64,000 bases of DNA from Pirellulales bacterium. Its GTDB lineage: Bacteria; Planctomycetota; Planctomycetia; Pirellulales; UBA1268. Made by a program: the position numbers and the translations under genes. The notes beneath the pieces are model-generated. The model had not been told where the DNA came from. It did not search any database and saw only the letters and a program-made list of their open reading frames with translations. This document shows, one piece after another, positions 45,775 to 52,889 of this stretch. The DNA lies in assembly GCA_018401745.1 (NCBI GenBank), contig JAGYJY010000005.1, positions 248,001 through 312,000 on the forward strand, given 5' to 3'. The stretch's first letter is position 1. Each line of letters opens with the position of its first letter.

Positions 45775-45960
45775 ATGTCCACGCAACGCCTAGTGGACAC
45801 CGACGCTGTAGCTGTGTACCTGTCGCTCACCCCGGCAGCGATCAGCCACATGGTGCAACGCCACCAGATCCCGTTCGTCCGCCTGGGCCGCAGGGTCCGG
45901 TTTGATCTTCGCCAGATTGACCGGTGGGTTGAACGTCAGCAGTTCGAAGCGGCCGGCTGA
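45775..45960 (+). CDS. Excisionase-like HTH protein
   Basis: This 61-residue protein consists almost entirely of a winged helix-turn-helix of the excisionase/MerR type: RLVDTDAVAVYLSLTPAAIS, then [19 protein letters not shown] and DLRQIDRWVERQ. Such proteins direct integrase toward excision or act as early regulators. The ATG at 45775 is chosen because it starts just before the domain. It is the first gene of the rightward early operon and its stop overlaps the next ATG. Confidence 0.8.
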   Translation: MSTQRLVDTDAVAVYLSLTPAAISHMVQRHQIPFVRLGRRVRFDLRQIDRWVERQQFEAAG

Positions 45961-46187
45961 TGGAAGACACGATCAGCTTCGAAAACGCCGAAGAAGGCGT
46001 GTACGAAGTTTCGATCAACGACAACCCCTACGGGCATGTCGTCCGCTCCGGTGACACCACCTGGTCGTACTGGGTGCAGTTGGGTGCACCGTATGAGCAG
46101 GGTTGGCAGCTGGTCGGTGAAGGCCCCACCCGACGTGACGCAGTGATCGACGGGCTGCTCAACCCGAAACGGATCACCGATGCGTGA
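45960..46187 (+). CDS. Hypothetical early protein
   Basis: This 75-residue protein, starting on the previous stop (TGATG), reads MEDTISFENAEEGVYEVSIN then GDTTWSYWVQLGAPYEQGWQ. It is acidic and aromatic-rich and has no membrane segment. I do not recognise the family. It belongs to a chain of short early genes with 4-8 base overlaps, a typical actinobacteriophage arrangement. Confidence 0.6.
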   Translation: MEDTISFENAEEGVYEVSINDNPYGHVVRSGDTTWSYWVQLGAPYEQGWQLVGEGPTRRDAVIDGLLNPKRITDA

Positions 46188-46492
46188 CCTCCTGATCGTC
46201 GCCCTTGTGTGCGTGAGCCCGGTGTGGTGGACGTTGGGTCGCCTGTTGGAACGCCGACGTTGGGAATCGCAGCGTGCCGCAATGGGACGTGTCCTGGTGT
46301 CGCAGTCCGCCAAGCGACGGCAGCGACGCCGAACTCATCGAACAGCAATGCACCGTCATCCGGGACCAACGCCACCTGCTCGAGGTGCTGACTGTCGCTG
46401 CCGAACAGGTGAGCGATCAGCGGCACGGCACCAGCGAAGCAATGCACCGCCTGTCTTGGGCGGCCACGAAGTCACGCAGGGAACTGCTGTGA
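46180..46492 (+). CDS. Membrane-anchored helical early protein, one frameshift
   Basis: The ATG at 46180 gives MRDLLIVALVCVSPVWWTLG, an N-terminal membrane helix, then a basic stretch LERRRWESQRAAMGRV. Near 46310 the frame changes and resumes DGSDAELIEQQCTVIRDQRH, a long helix ending SWAATKSRRELL. The joined length is about 103 residues. One membrane helix plus a charged coiled coil suggests a spanin-like or membrane-tethered protein, but there is no further evidence. Confidence 0.5.
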
Positions 46493-46537
46493 CCCCGTAC
46501 CTGACGTACACACCCAACCATCAGGAGCACCACACCC

Positions 46538-46869
46538 ATGCCCACCACCACCACCGCCACCCAGTCAACGTCTGACGATGTCGCCAATCAGCTGCACCAG
46601 GTTGATCGGCTGTTGGCCCGCATGGCCCACCTGCTGGACGGCGCAGACCACCCCGGCGTTCACATCAGCGCCCACTACAAGCCTTGCATGCACATCGTGT
46701 GGTCAACCTACGAAGAATGGGTGTCGGGCTGCGACTGGCTGTCCGACATCGGTGCCGACATGACCACCCGGCAGATGGCGGTGGCGACGGCAGCGACATT
46801 CTGCTGATTGCTTCCGCCGAAGTTGGCGGCATCGATGTGACGTTCTCCGGCTCAAAGCGTCAGGCATGA
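46538..46869 (+). CDS. Hypothetical early protein, one frameshift
   Basis: The ATG at 46538 starts MPTTTTATQSTSDDVANQLH and continues LLARMAHLLDGADHPGVHIS and HIVWSTYEEWVSGCDWLSDI. Near 46780 the frame changes, leading to GDGSDILLIASAEVGGIDVT and the end FSGSKRQA. The restored protein has about 110 residues. The mix of helix and strands looks like a small globular domain, but I do not recognise it. Its stop overlaps the next ATG. Confidence 0.5.
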
Positions 46870-47070
46870 CCGTGCCGAACCGCATCGACTGGGACATCGA
46901 CACCATCCAAATGGAGCGGTTTCGAGCAGACCATCGCCCTTGTTGTACGGACAAAGCACGGCTCTGGTTTTGTTGCCATCCCGTTCGACGACGTGCCTCA
47001 CGCCCTCGAGTTCCTGTCCCATCGGGCCGCAGAGCTCGCCAAGCTCGGAATCACCACCGATGCTGACTGA
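46866..47070 (+). CDS. Hypothetical early protein, one frameshift
   Basis: The protein opens MTVPNRIDWDIDTIQMER. After a frame change near 46921 it continues FEQTIALVVRTKHGSGFVAI and PFDDVPHALEFLSHRAAELA, ending GITTDAD. The joined length is about 67 residues. The family is unknown. The ATG overlaps the previous stop and the next gene starts 11 bases before its end, so translation is probably coupled. Confidence 0.5.
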
Positions 47071-47335
47071 CCTCGTTGAGCAGCTGCGCAACGCAGCCCG
47101 ACCATCCACCTGGTCATCAAGGCTGGCGTGGGCTTTGGTTTCCTGCCGGCTGCTCGACGACGCCGCCACCGAAATTGAACGGTTGCGCCACACCCGGGAC
47201 CAGCTGCTCAGGTCGGTGGCGTCCATCCGATCAAACCGGTTGGAACTGCTGGCAGAACGTGACCAGGAGATCGCCTGGTTGCGGTCAACCAACGAGGTGT
47301 TGCGCAGCAACCTTGACCGGACCCGACGCCGATGA
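47060..47335 (+). CDS. Coiled-coil early protein
   Basis: This 91-residue protein begins MLTDLVEQLRNAARPSTWSS. The second half is an uninterrupted charged helix with heptad spacing (LLDDAATEIERLRHTRDQLL, RLELLAERDQEIAWLRSTNE). It probably oligomerises. No enzymatic motif is visible and I do not recognise the family. Its stop overlaps the following small membrane gene (ATGA). Confidence 0.6.
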   Translation: MLTDLVEQLRNAARPSTWSSRLAWALVSCRLLDDAATEIERLRHTRDQLLRSVASIRSNRLELLAERDQEIAWLRSTNEVLRSNLDRTRRR

Positions 47336-47430
47336 GTTGGCCGCTGACAGTCCTGTTCGTCCTGTCGCTGCTGCTCGGCGCCCTGCTCGGCTGGTTCGTT
47401 GTTCAAACGTCCGACTGGTGGAACCGATGA
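47332..47430 (+). CDS. Tiny membrane protein
   Basis: This is a 32-residue protein, shorter than most gene finders report, but it is flanked by ATGA overlaps on both sides. Almost all of it is one membrane helix, LTVLFVLSLLLGALLGWFVV, ending in DWWNR. The overlaps with both neighbours argue that it is translated. The function is unknown. Confidence 0.55.
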   Translation: MSWPLTVLFVLSLLLGALLGWFVVQTSDWWNR

Positions 47431-47765
47431 GCAACCCAGCGAAAGCCAAAGGCTCCAAGTTTGAGCGGGACATCTGCGACTACCTGGCCGAGGTGATGGA
47501 AGCAGAACGCATCCCGGCCGGCGCCACGTTGGACAAAGGCGACATCTGGACGCCGCCACCATCAGCGGTGTGGCAATGCAAAAACCGGCAGCAACTGTCA
47601 CTCGGTGCCTGGTTGGACGAAACCGTTGAGCAGCAGCACAACGCCAAACGGTTCCTGCACTGGCTGATCGTGAAACGCAAAGGCACCACCTACCCGGGCG
47701 ACCAGTTCGCCATCTGCACCCTCTCCCAAGCCCGAACCATCACAACGCTACTGAACGCACCGTAA
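47427..47765 (+). CDS. Holliday junction resolvase-like nuclease (PD-(D/E)xK, Hjc-like)
   Basis: This 112-residue nuclease starts SNPAKAKGSKFERDICDYLA, the usual N-terminal helix of archaeal-type Hjc and RecB-like endonucleases. The catalytic core is ATLDKGDIWTPPPSAVWQCK, where the Asp in GDI and the Gln-x-Lys form the PD-(D/E)xK-type active site. It probably resolves branched phage DNA before packaging. It is followed 37 bp later by a second, larger nuclease of the same superfamily. Confidence 0.8.
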   Translation: MSNPAKAKGSKFERDICDYLAEVMEAERIPAGATLDKGDIWTPPPSAVWQCKNRQQLSLGAWLDETVEQQHNAKRFLHWLIVKRKGTTYPGDQFAICTLSQARTITTLLNAP

Positions 47766-47802
47766 CCAGCACACCAATCGCACACCCAGGAGCACCGCCA
47801 CC

Positions 47803-49464
47803 ATGACTGACACCACCACATACCGCCACCCACCACCAGTCGTTAGGGGTCAGTACCAGCTGACCAACCCTGACACCGGCACCGTGCAGAAACTGCAACG
47901 TGTCACCAACCGCATCGGCATCCTGGCCGACCGCTCCGGCCTCAACAAATGGTTGAACCGGACTGCGCTTGGCCGGTTTGGCGGCCCGCCCTGATCTGAT
48001 CTTGCAGGTCAACCAGGCGGCCCAAGCCGAAGACAACCGCCGCCTCGACGACCTCGCCGACACAGCCCGGGAAGCCGGTGGTGGCAACACCGCCGCAGCA
48101 ATGGGCACCGCCCTGCACAGTGTGTTCGAAGCATGGAACCTTTACGGCACCCGACCCACCGACCCGACCGCCGCCATGTGGTTGGACGGTGTGATCGCTG
48201 CGATGGCCGCCGCAGGTTTCACCGTGCAAACCGAATGGGTTGAACGTGTCGTCGCCAACTTCGACCTCGGCTACGCCGGCCAGATCGACGCAGCGGTGGC
48301 GGCCGAAGGGTCAGACGACATCTTCCTCATCGATTTGAAGACCGGTAAGGACGTCAGGTACGGGCTCAACGAATACTGCCTGCAACTCCACACCTACGCC
48401 CACGCCAGCCACAGCTGGGAACCGTCCACGAATACGTGCACACCGATCGGCCCTGACGACCTCAACCGGGACTACGGGTACATCATCCACGCCCCCGTCG
48501 ACCTCACCCAAGGCGTCACCATCTACGAGCTCGACCTCGCAGCAGCCGCCCCGGCCGTCGCCATGATCGACCAGATCAAAGCGTGGCGGAAAGCGAAGGT
48601 TGGTGAACCGATCGACCTCACCCCAACCCCGCAGCCGCTCACCCGGATGAAATGGATCACCACAGCTATCGGCCAGCTGGCCGAGCACGGCTGTTTGGAA
48701 ACACTCGCAAAGGTGTGGCCCCCAGGAGTGCCCACCTTGCGTGCGGCAAGGGAAGGTGGTGTCCACGCTCACTCCCCTGGAGTGTGGACGCCATCTTCTC
48801 TGCCATCACCAACACCGCAGGGCAACACCAACTCGACTTCGACATCTGCCAAGCCGACCTGTACCCCGGCGACGACCAGTTCGTCCCGGCCACAGACCCA
48901 CGCATCACCGACATCAAACACCGCCTGGCAGCCCTACCCGACGACCTTCAAGTTGACGTCCTGTCCGCCTGCCACAAGGCGGGTGTGCCGAAACTCACCG
49001 AAGGTAAAGCCCGCCAACACCATTTGCAGTTCGTGTGGGACACCCTCGACGACGTCGAATCGCTGCGGGACCAACGCATCGACATGGTCAACGCCCACCT
49101 GTCCATCATTCCGCAACCCGAATGGCCGTCAGCCCTCGAGCACGCCGGCATCGCCGACCACGTCGGGTTGATCCACGCCACCGGCAACCAGGAAGCCGTC
49201 CTCGGGCATCTCGCTGACGCCTACACATCCGGGATCCTCACCATCGACGACACCCAGCTGGTGTTGGCCGAAGGTGCAGCGAAACGGGTTGTCGAACATT
49301 TCGGTGGCAAACGTCACCTTCTCGAAGCGGCCCGGCAGGCCGCCAAATTGTACGGGCTCACCCGACCAACGAGCTCCGCACAGGTGGAAGCAGACATTGC
49401 TCTGCTGGCCACCACATACATCACGGTCACACCCCTAACCCAAACAGAAAAGAGCAAGCCATGA
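47803..49464 (+). CDS. RecB/Cas4-like exonuclease, at least two frameshifts
   Basis: This large nuclease is probably used in recombination or degradation of DNA ends. The ATG at 47803 starts MTDTTTYRHPPPVVRGQYQL. Near 47976 a base change moves the frame to RPDLILQVNQAAQAEDNRRL. The PD-(D/E)xK core follows: AAMGTALHSVFEAWNLYG (conserved His), DLGYAGQIDAAVA (Asp) and DDIFLIDLKTGKDVRYGLNE (Asp-x-Lys), then YCLQLHTYAHA. A second frame change lies between about 48720 and 48780. The C-terminal half (AIFSAITNTAGQHQLDFDIC onward) is helical. The joined length is about 553 residues. Confidence 0.8.
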
Positions 49465-49881
49465 CTGTTATTGACTGGACCGAGTTCGGAGGCGCCAACG
49501 GCGACTACCCCGAACCCTTCAAGTTCCTCGAGGTTGGTGACGCCATCGCCGGGGAAATCACCCAGCTGTCGATCGCCACGATGCCTGACGGCACCCGCAT
49601 CCCATCGCTGTACATCCGCATCGCTGACGGCACCGTCTGGTCGGTGCTGGCCTCACAGCGGCAGCTCCAAGGGTTGCTGGCGTCGAACCGGCCGGCCACC
49701 GGTGACCGGGTTGCCATCGTGATGACCGGCCTGGGCGAAGCGAAGCCCGGAAAGTCACCCGCCGAAGCTGTTCGAGTTGCAGTTGAAGCGTGGCGACGAA
49801 ACCGGCACACCCGCAGTTGTCCCTGCACCGGCCCCGGCCGCCCCTGTCGCTGCCGTCGTCTCCGCAGCCGACCTGATCTAA
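49461..49881 (+). CDS. OB-fold-like DNA-binding protein candidate, one frameshift
   Basis: The protein starts MTVIDWTEFGGANGDYPEPF and continues FLEVGDAIAGEITQLSIATM, LYIRIADGTVWSVLASQRQL and TGDRVAIVMTGLGEAKPGKS, a strand-rich pattern like small OB-fold proteins next to phage recombination nucleases. Near 49765 the frame changes to LFELQLKRGDETGTPAVVPA, ending in a Pro/Ala linker and a short VSAADLI tip. That C-terminal layout resembles single-strand DNA-binding proteins, but the family is not certain. It overlaps the nuclease stop by 4 bases. Confidence 0.6.
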
Positions 49882-49894
49882 CAGTTCCACCCTG

Positions 49895-49958
49895 CTCCCC
49901 GGGTGGGGTCGGGCACAAGACGGGTTGCAGCCCGCCACTTGTGCCCGACCACCGGGAG
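49895..49958. terminator. Long GC-rich hairpin
   Basis: CTCCCC and TCGGGCACAAG on the left pair with CTTGTGCCCGACC and CGGGAG on the right, giving an imperfect stem of about 20 bp with a loop near 18 bases. There is no T tract, so this could be a factor-dependent terminator or another RNA structure. It lies in the 128-bp gap between the OB-like gene and the next membrane gene. Confidence 0.55.
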
Positions 49959-50009
49959 CCGCAAACCGCCACCACAACGCCACAAAACGTAACGGGGAGA
50001 TCCACGACC

Positions 50010-50231
50010 ATGCTCAGAATAACCATCGCCATCACCGCCCTCGCCCTCACCGGCTGGGTCATCGACCTCGCAGCCAACGCCGGCTGGCTGGCAACACTGC
50101 TAATCATCGGCCTGTCAGCCGCAGCCTGTGTGGCTGTCATCCACACGCACCGGGCCGACCAGGCCGACACCAGGGCCCGCAACGACCGCCGCTACGCCTC
50201 CCAGCATCCGGTGAATCGGGGCGAACGATGA
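50010..50231 (+). CDS. Small membrane protein
   Basis: This 73-residue protein begins MLRITIAITALALTGWVIDL. Two membrane helices are visible, the second in LATLLIIGLSAAACVAVIHT, followed by a charged tail HRADQADTRARNDRRYASQH. A GGGGAGA ribosome site precedes the ATG. Its stop overlaps the next membrane gene by 4 bases. No function can be assigned. Confidence 0.6.
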   Translation: MLRITIAITALALTGWVIDLAANAGWLATLLIIGLSAAACVAVIHTHRADQADTRARNDRRYASQHPVNRGER

Positions 50232-50413
50232 CGCACCTCACAATCCTCGGGGTCGCCACCATCATCGTGCTCATCTGCGCTGCCATCGGCACAATGGCCG
50301 GCGTCCTCTGCGACCAAACCCGACACCACCGCTGGGCACTCACCGTCACCATCACCGTGTCCGCAGCACTCACCGCCACCTCCATCGCCACCGTCGCCCT
50401 CTGGTGGCAGTGA
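50228..50413 (+). CDS. Small membrane protein
   Basis: This 61-residue protein overlaps the previous stop (ATGA) and reads MTHLTILGVATIIVLICAAI then ALTVTITVSAALTATSIATV. Two membrane helices are joined by a short basic loop (CDQTRHHRW). It is followed directly by the first WhiB-like gene through a TGATG overlap. The pair of tiny membrane genes may act together; the function is unknown. Confidence 0.6.
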   Translation: MTHLTILGVATIIVLICAAIGTMAGVLCDQTRHHRWALTVTITVSAALTATSIATVALWWQ

Positions 50414-50817
50414 TGGCCAGGGAACACGGAACCTATTACAGCTACACCAGGGGCTGCCGCTGCGACCTGTGCAGGGAAGCAGGCACCGAACATCATCGGG
50501 AATGGCGTGCCCGCAAAAGGCAAGCGGCAGGCCTGCCATCCAACCCGGCCGACTGGTTCACCTACATCCCAGAAGGCGACACCAGCTGGATGGCACACGC
50601 CGCCTGCCGCAACACCGCCACCAGCATCTTCTTCCCGGCCAGGGGTGAAAACGGCAACGTCGCCAAAGCCAAAGCCGTCTGCAACACCTGCCAGGTGCGC
50701 TCCGAATGCTTGTCCTACGCCATCCGCACCAGACAGCAGACAGGTGTGTGGGGCGGCCAATCCGGTCGGGTACTGCGGGCGCTACGCCACGAATACAACC
50801 AGACGGACGTCGCATGA
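50413..50817 (+). CDS. WhiB-like protein 1, with N-terminal Cys domain
   Basis: WhiB-like proteins are [4Fe-4S] transcription factors found only in actinobacteria and their phages. The WhiB part is the second half: [20 protein letters not shown] supplies the first Cys, [20 protein letters not shown] the next three (C-x2-C-x5-C), and GVWGGQSGR the G(V/I)WGG turn. Before it lies a separate domain, [20 protein letters not shown], with its own cysteines. The 134-residue total exceeds a minimal WhiB. It may rewire host transcription or block a host WhiB. Two more WhiB genes follow at 51460 and 56577. Confidence 0.88.
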   Translation: MAREHGTYYSYTRGCRCDLCREAGTEHHREWRARKRQAAGLPSNPADWFTYIPEGDTSWMAHAACRNTATSIFFPARGENGNVAKAKAVCNTCQVRSECLSYAIRTRQQTGVWGGQSGRVLRALRHEYNQTDVA

Positions 50818-51440
50818 CCGAAGCGGCCATCTGCGGGGTGACGGCTCGAGCTGTGGCCAACCACGGCACCGTACCCATCGCCCGCACCCTTGAACACATC
50901 GAGCAGCTGATCGCCCGAGGGTGGACACGCAAAGGGATCGCCAGGGCAATCGGCACCGGTCGTGAACTCGCCCTACAAATCCCGGCAGACCGCATCATCG
51001 CCAAACGGGCCCGGAGCCATCGAACAGCTCCTAACCCTGCCGGTGCCGATCACCTCACGACCGGTGGGGCGCCTCGAGCAGCCAACCGTGACCACGAGCA
51101 CGCATCCCAACTCGCCGATCGGCACAGGTACTACTACGACGCCGACGTTATTGCCGAACTGGCGCATGACGGTGGAACTCGCAATAAGCGCAGCGTCTGG
51201 TCCATCACCACCAAGACCATTCTGCAGGCGCACACTTCAGCAGTCATGCCATCCGCCCTAGCCGAACCGTGTGTCCTCGCCGGTAGCAGACCCGGCGACC
51301 TGGTCCTCGACCCGTTCACCGGGTCAGGAACCGTCGGAGTCGTCGCCCTACGCCACGACCGTCGGTTCATCGGAACCGAACTAAACCCCGAATACGCCAC
51401 CATCGCCCAAACCGCATCGTCGACGACGGGCCACTCCTAA
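50814..51440 (+). CDS. HTH protein joined to the C-terminal part of a DNA methyltransferase
   Basis: The open frame starts [20 protein letters not shown] with a helix-turn-helix-like stretch [20 protein letters not shown]. From [20 protein letters not shown] onward it matches the C-terminal half of N4/N6 phage methyltransferases, with the AdoMet motif [20 protein letters not shown] and [12 protein letters not shown]. The catalytic (D/S)PP(Y/W) motif, which lies N-terminal to this in the usual order, is missing. Near 51005 a different frame continues the first part as [20 protein letters not shown]. So two genes may have been fused by a deletion or an assembly error at about 51,010-51,110. Confidence 0.6.
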   Translation: MTEAAICGVTARAVANHGTVPIARTLEHIEQLIARGWTRKGIARAIGTGRELALQIPADRIIAKRARSHRTAPNPAGADHLTTGGAPRAANRDHEHASQLADRHRYYYDADVIAELAHDGGTRNKRSVWSITTKTILQAHTSAVMPSALAEPCVLAGSRPGDLVLDPFTGSGTVGVVALRHDRRFIGTELNPEYATIAQTASSTTGHS

Positions 51441-51459
51441 ACACAGTGACGGTGACCGC

Positions 51460-51882
51460 ATGACCGGCCCGGCGCACTGCCACCCCGACGAAGGCGACAT
51501 GAGTTGGACACGCCTGCCCGTCAACTGCCGGGACGTCGACACCGACGTGTTCTTCCCAAAAGGCAAAGACGAATCCCGGCCTCGAGGCGCCTACGACAAA
51601 GCGTTGACCATCTGTGCCGGCTGCCCAGCCCAACAGCAATGCCTCGAATACGCCCTACGCACCAACCAGGCCGACGGGGTGTGGGGCGGCAGGACACCTG
51701 ATCAGCGCAAACAGATGCGAGGCACATTCATGCGCACCCACCGCACCTGCGTCGACTGCCGCACACCCATCGGACACCGGGGCACCGGATCGCAACGGTG
51801 TGAACCCTGCCAAGCCGCATCCGCACGCCAACGCCAATACGAATGGGCGGCCCGGCGACGACTCGAAAGCCCACCCACATGA
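51460..51882 (+). CDS. WhiB-like protein 2, with C-terminal zinc ribbon
   Basis: The first about 85 residues are WhiB: VNCRDVDTDVFFPKGKDESR gives the first Cys, TICAGCPAQQQCLEYALRTN the C-x2-C-x5-C set, and DGVWGGRTPDQRK the WGG turn and basic tail. A second module follows, with HRTCVDCRTPIGHR and SQRCEPCQA, a four-Cys zinc-ribbon-like unit, then a basic helix (ARQRQYEWAARRRLE). The 140-residue fusion mirrors WhiB 1, whose extra Cys module is at the N-terminus. It is expected to act in host or phage transcription control. Confidence 0.88.
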   Translation: MTGPAHCHPDEGDMSWTRLPVNCRDVDTDVFFPKGKDESRPRGAYDKALTICAGCPAQQQCLEYALRTNQADGVWGGRTPDQRKQMRGTFMRTHRTCVDCRTPIGHRGTGSQRCEPCQAASARQRQYEWAARRRLESPPT

Positions 51883-52016
51883 AAGCCCACACACCCAACA
51901 GCGCACCGCTGCACGACAGCTGGCTCAACCCACCCGACGACGGCCCCTGGTGCGACAACTGCAACCAGCAACTCGACGACTGCACCTGCCACGACGACGA
52001 CAACGAGGTGACGTGA
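51879..52016 (+). CDS. Short Cys-rich protein
   Basis: This 45-residue protein overlaps the WhiB 2 stop (ATGA) and reads MKAHTPNSAPLHDSWLNPPD then DGPWCDNCNQQLDDCTCHDD. The C-x2-C and C-x-C pairs suggest a minimal zinc-binding fold. The acidic tail overlaps the GTG start of the primase gene. The overlap on both sides supports real translation. Confidence 0.55.
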   Translation: MKAHTPNSAPLHDSWLNPPDDGPWCDNCNQQLDDCTCHDDDNEVT

Positions 52017-52888
52017 ACGCCACCCTTGACGCCGCCCTGGCATACGCCGCCCGAGGCCTCCCAGTCTTCCCACTCAACCCCAACAGCAAAGAACCACACG
52101 GACTACTCGCACCCAACGGCTTCAAAAACGCCACCACCAACCCCGACACCATCCGCCAATGGTTCACCGAGTTCCCCCACGCCAACCTTGCCATCGCCAT
52201 ACCCGAAGGCGTCATCGTCGTCGACATCGACCCACGCAACAACGGCACAGAAACTTGGCAGAAACTGGCAACAAACCGCACCGTCAACACCATGACCTCC
52301 ATCAGCGGGCGAGGCGACGGCGGCTTCCACCTGTGGCTCAACCAGCCACCCGACATCAAACTCAACACCAAACTCGGCCCCGGTGTCGACGTCAAAGCAG
52401 GCGGCAAAGGGTACATAGTCGCCCCACCATCCATACACCCCGACAGCGGCCTCCCATACACCTGGGCTGACGAAGGCGACACCACCAACCCACCCGAATG
52501 GCTGGTCGACGCACTCACCAAACAGGAACCAGCCAAAACCCCCGACCGTTTGGCCGACCTAAACGACCAAAACGGGAACCCAAAAATCCCAAATCGGGAA
52601 AGTGGGACAACCCACATCGGGACCGAGCTCGACGTCCGCCCAGGCGACCACTTCACCGACAGCACCACCTGGGAACAACTCCTAACCGCAGACGGCTGGA
52701 CCCCAGTCGAACAACACGGCACCGAATACCGGTGGCGCCGGCCCGGCAAAACCACCGGCATCAGCGCAGTCGTCAACCACACCGGCACCGACCGGCTCAA
52801 AGTGCTTCACCTCGAGCGTCCCCGGCCTGGACGACAACGGCACCTACGACCGGTTCGGCTACTGGGCCGCCACACGCCACAACGGTGA
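52013..52888 (+). CDS. Bifunctional DNA primase/polymerase domain (Prim-Pol), 5' part of replication gene
   Basis: The GTG at 52013 starts NATLDAALAYAARGLPVFPL, the conserved opening of phage and plasmid Prim-Pol proteins. The catalytic acidic pair is in GVIVVDIDPRNNGTETW, followed by SISGRGDGGFHLWLNQPPD and VDVKAGGKGYIVAPPSIHPD. The domain synthesises RNA/DNA primers for replication. The zero frame ends at 52888, but from about 52806 a different frame carries SSVPGLDDNGTYDRFGYWAA, and from about 52950 the frame of the DUF3987 ATPase takes over. I regard both parts as one gene with two frame errors, listed separately for clarity. Confidence 0.88.
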   Translation: MNATLDAALAYAARGLPVFPLNPNSKEPHGLLAPNGFKNATTNPDTIRQWFTEFPHANLAIAIPEGVIVVDIDPRNNGTETWQKLATNRTVNTMTSISGRGDGGFHLWLNQPPDIKLNTKLGPGVDVKAGGKGYIVAPPSIHPDSGLPYTWADEGDTTNPPEWLVDALTKQEPAKTPDRLADLNDQNGNPKIPNRESGTTHIGTELDVRPGDHFTDSTTWEQLLTADGWTPVEQHGTEYRWRRPGKTTGISAVVNHTGTDRLKVLHLERPRPGRQRHLRPVRLLGRHTPQR

Positions 52889-52889
52889 C

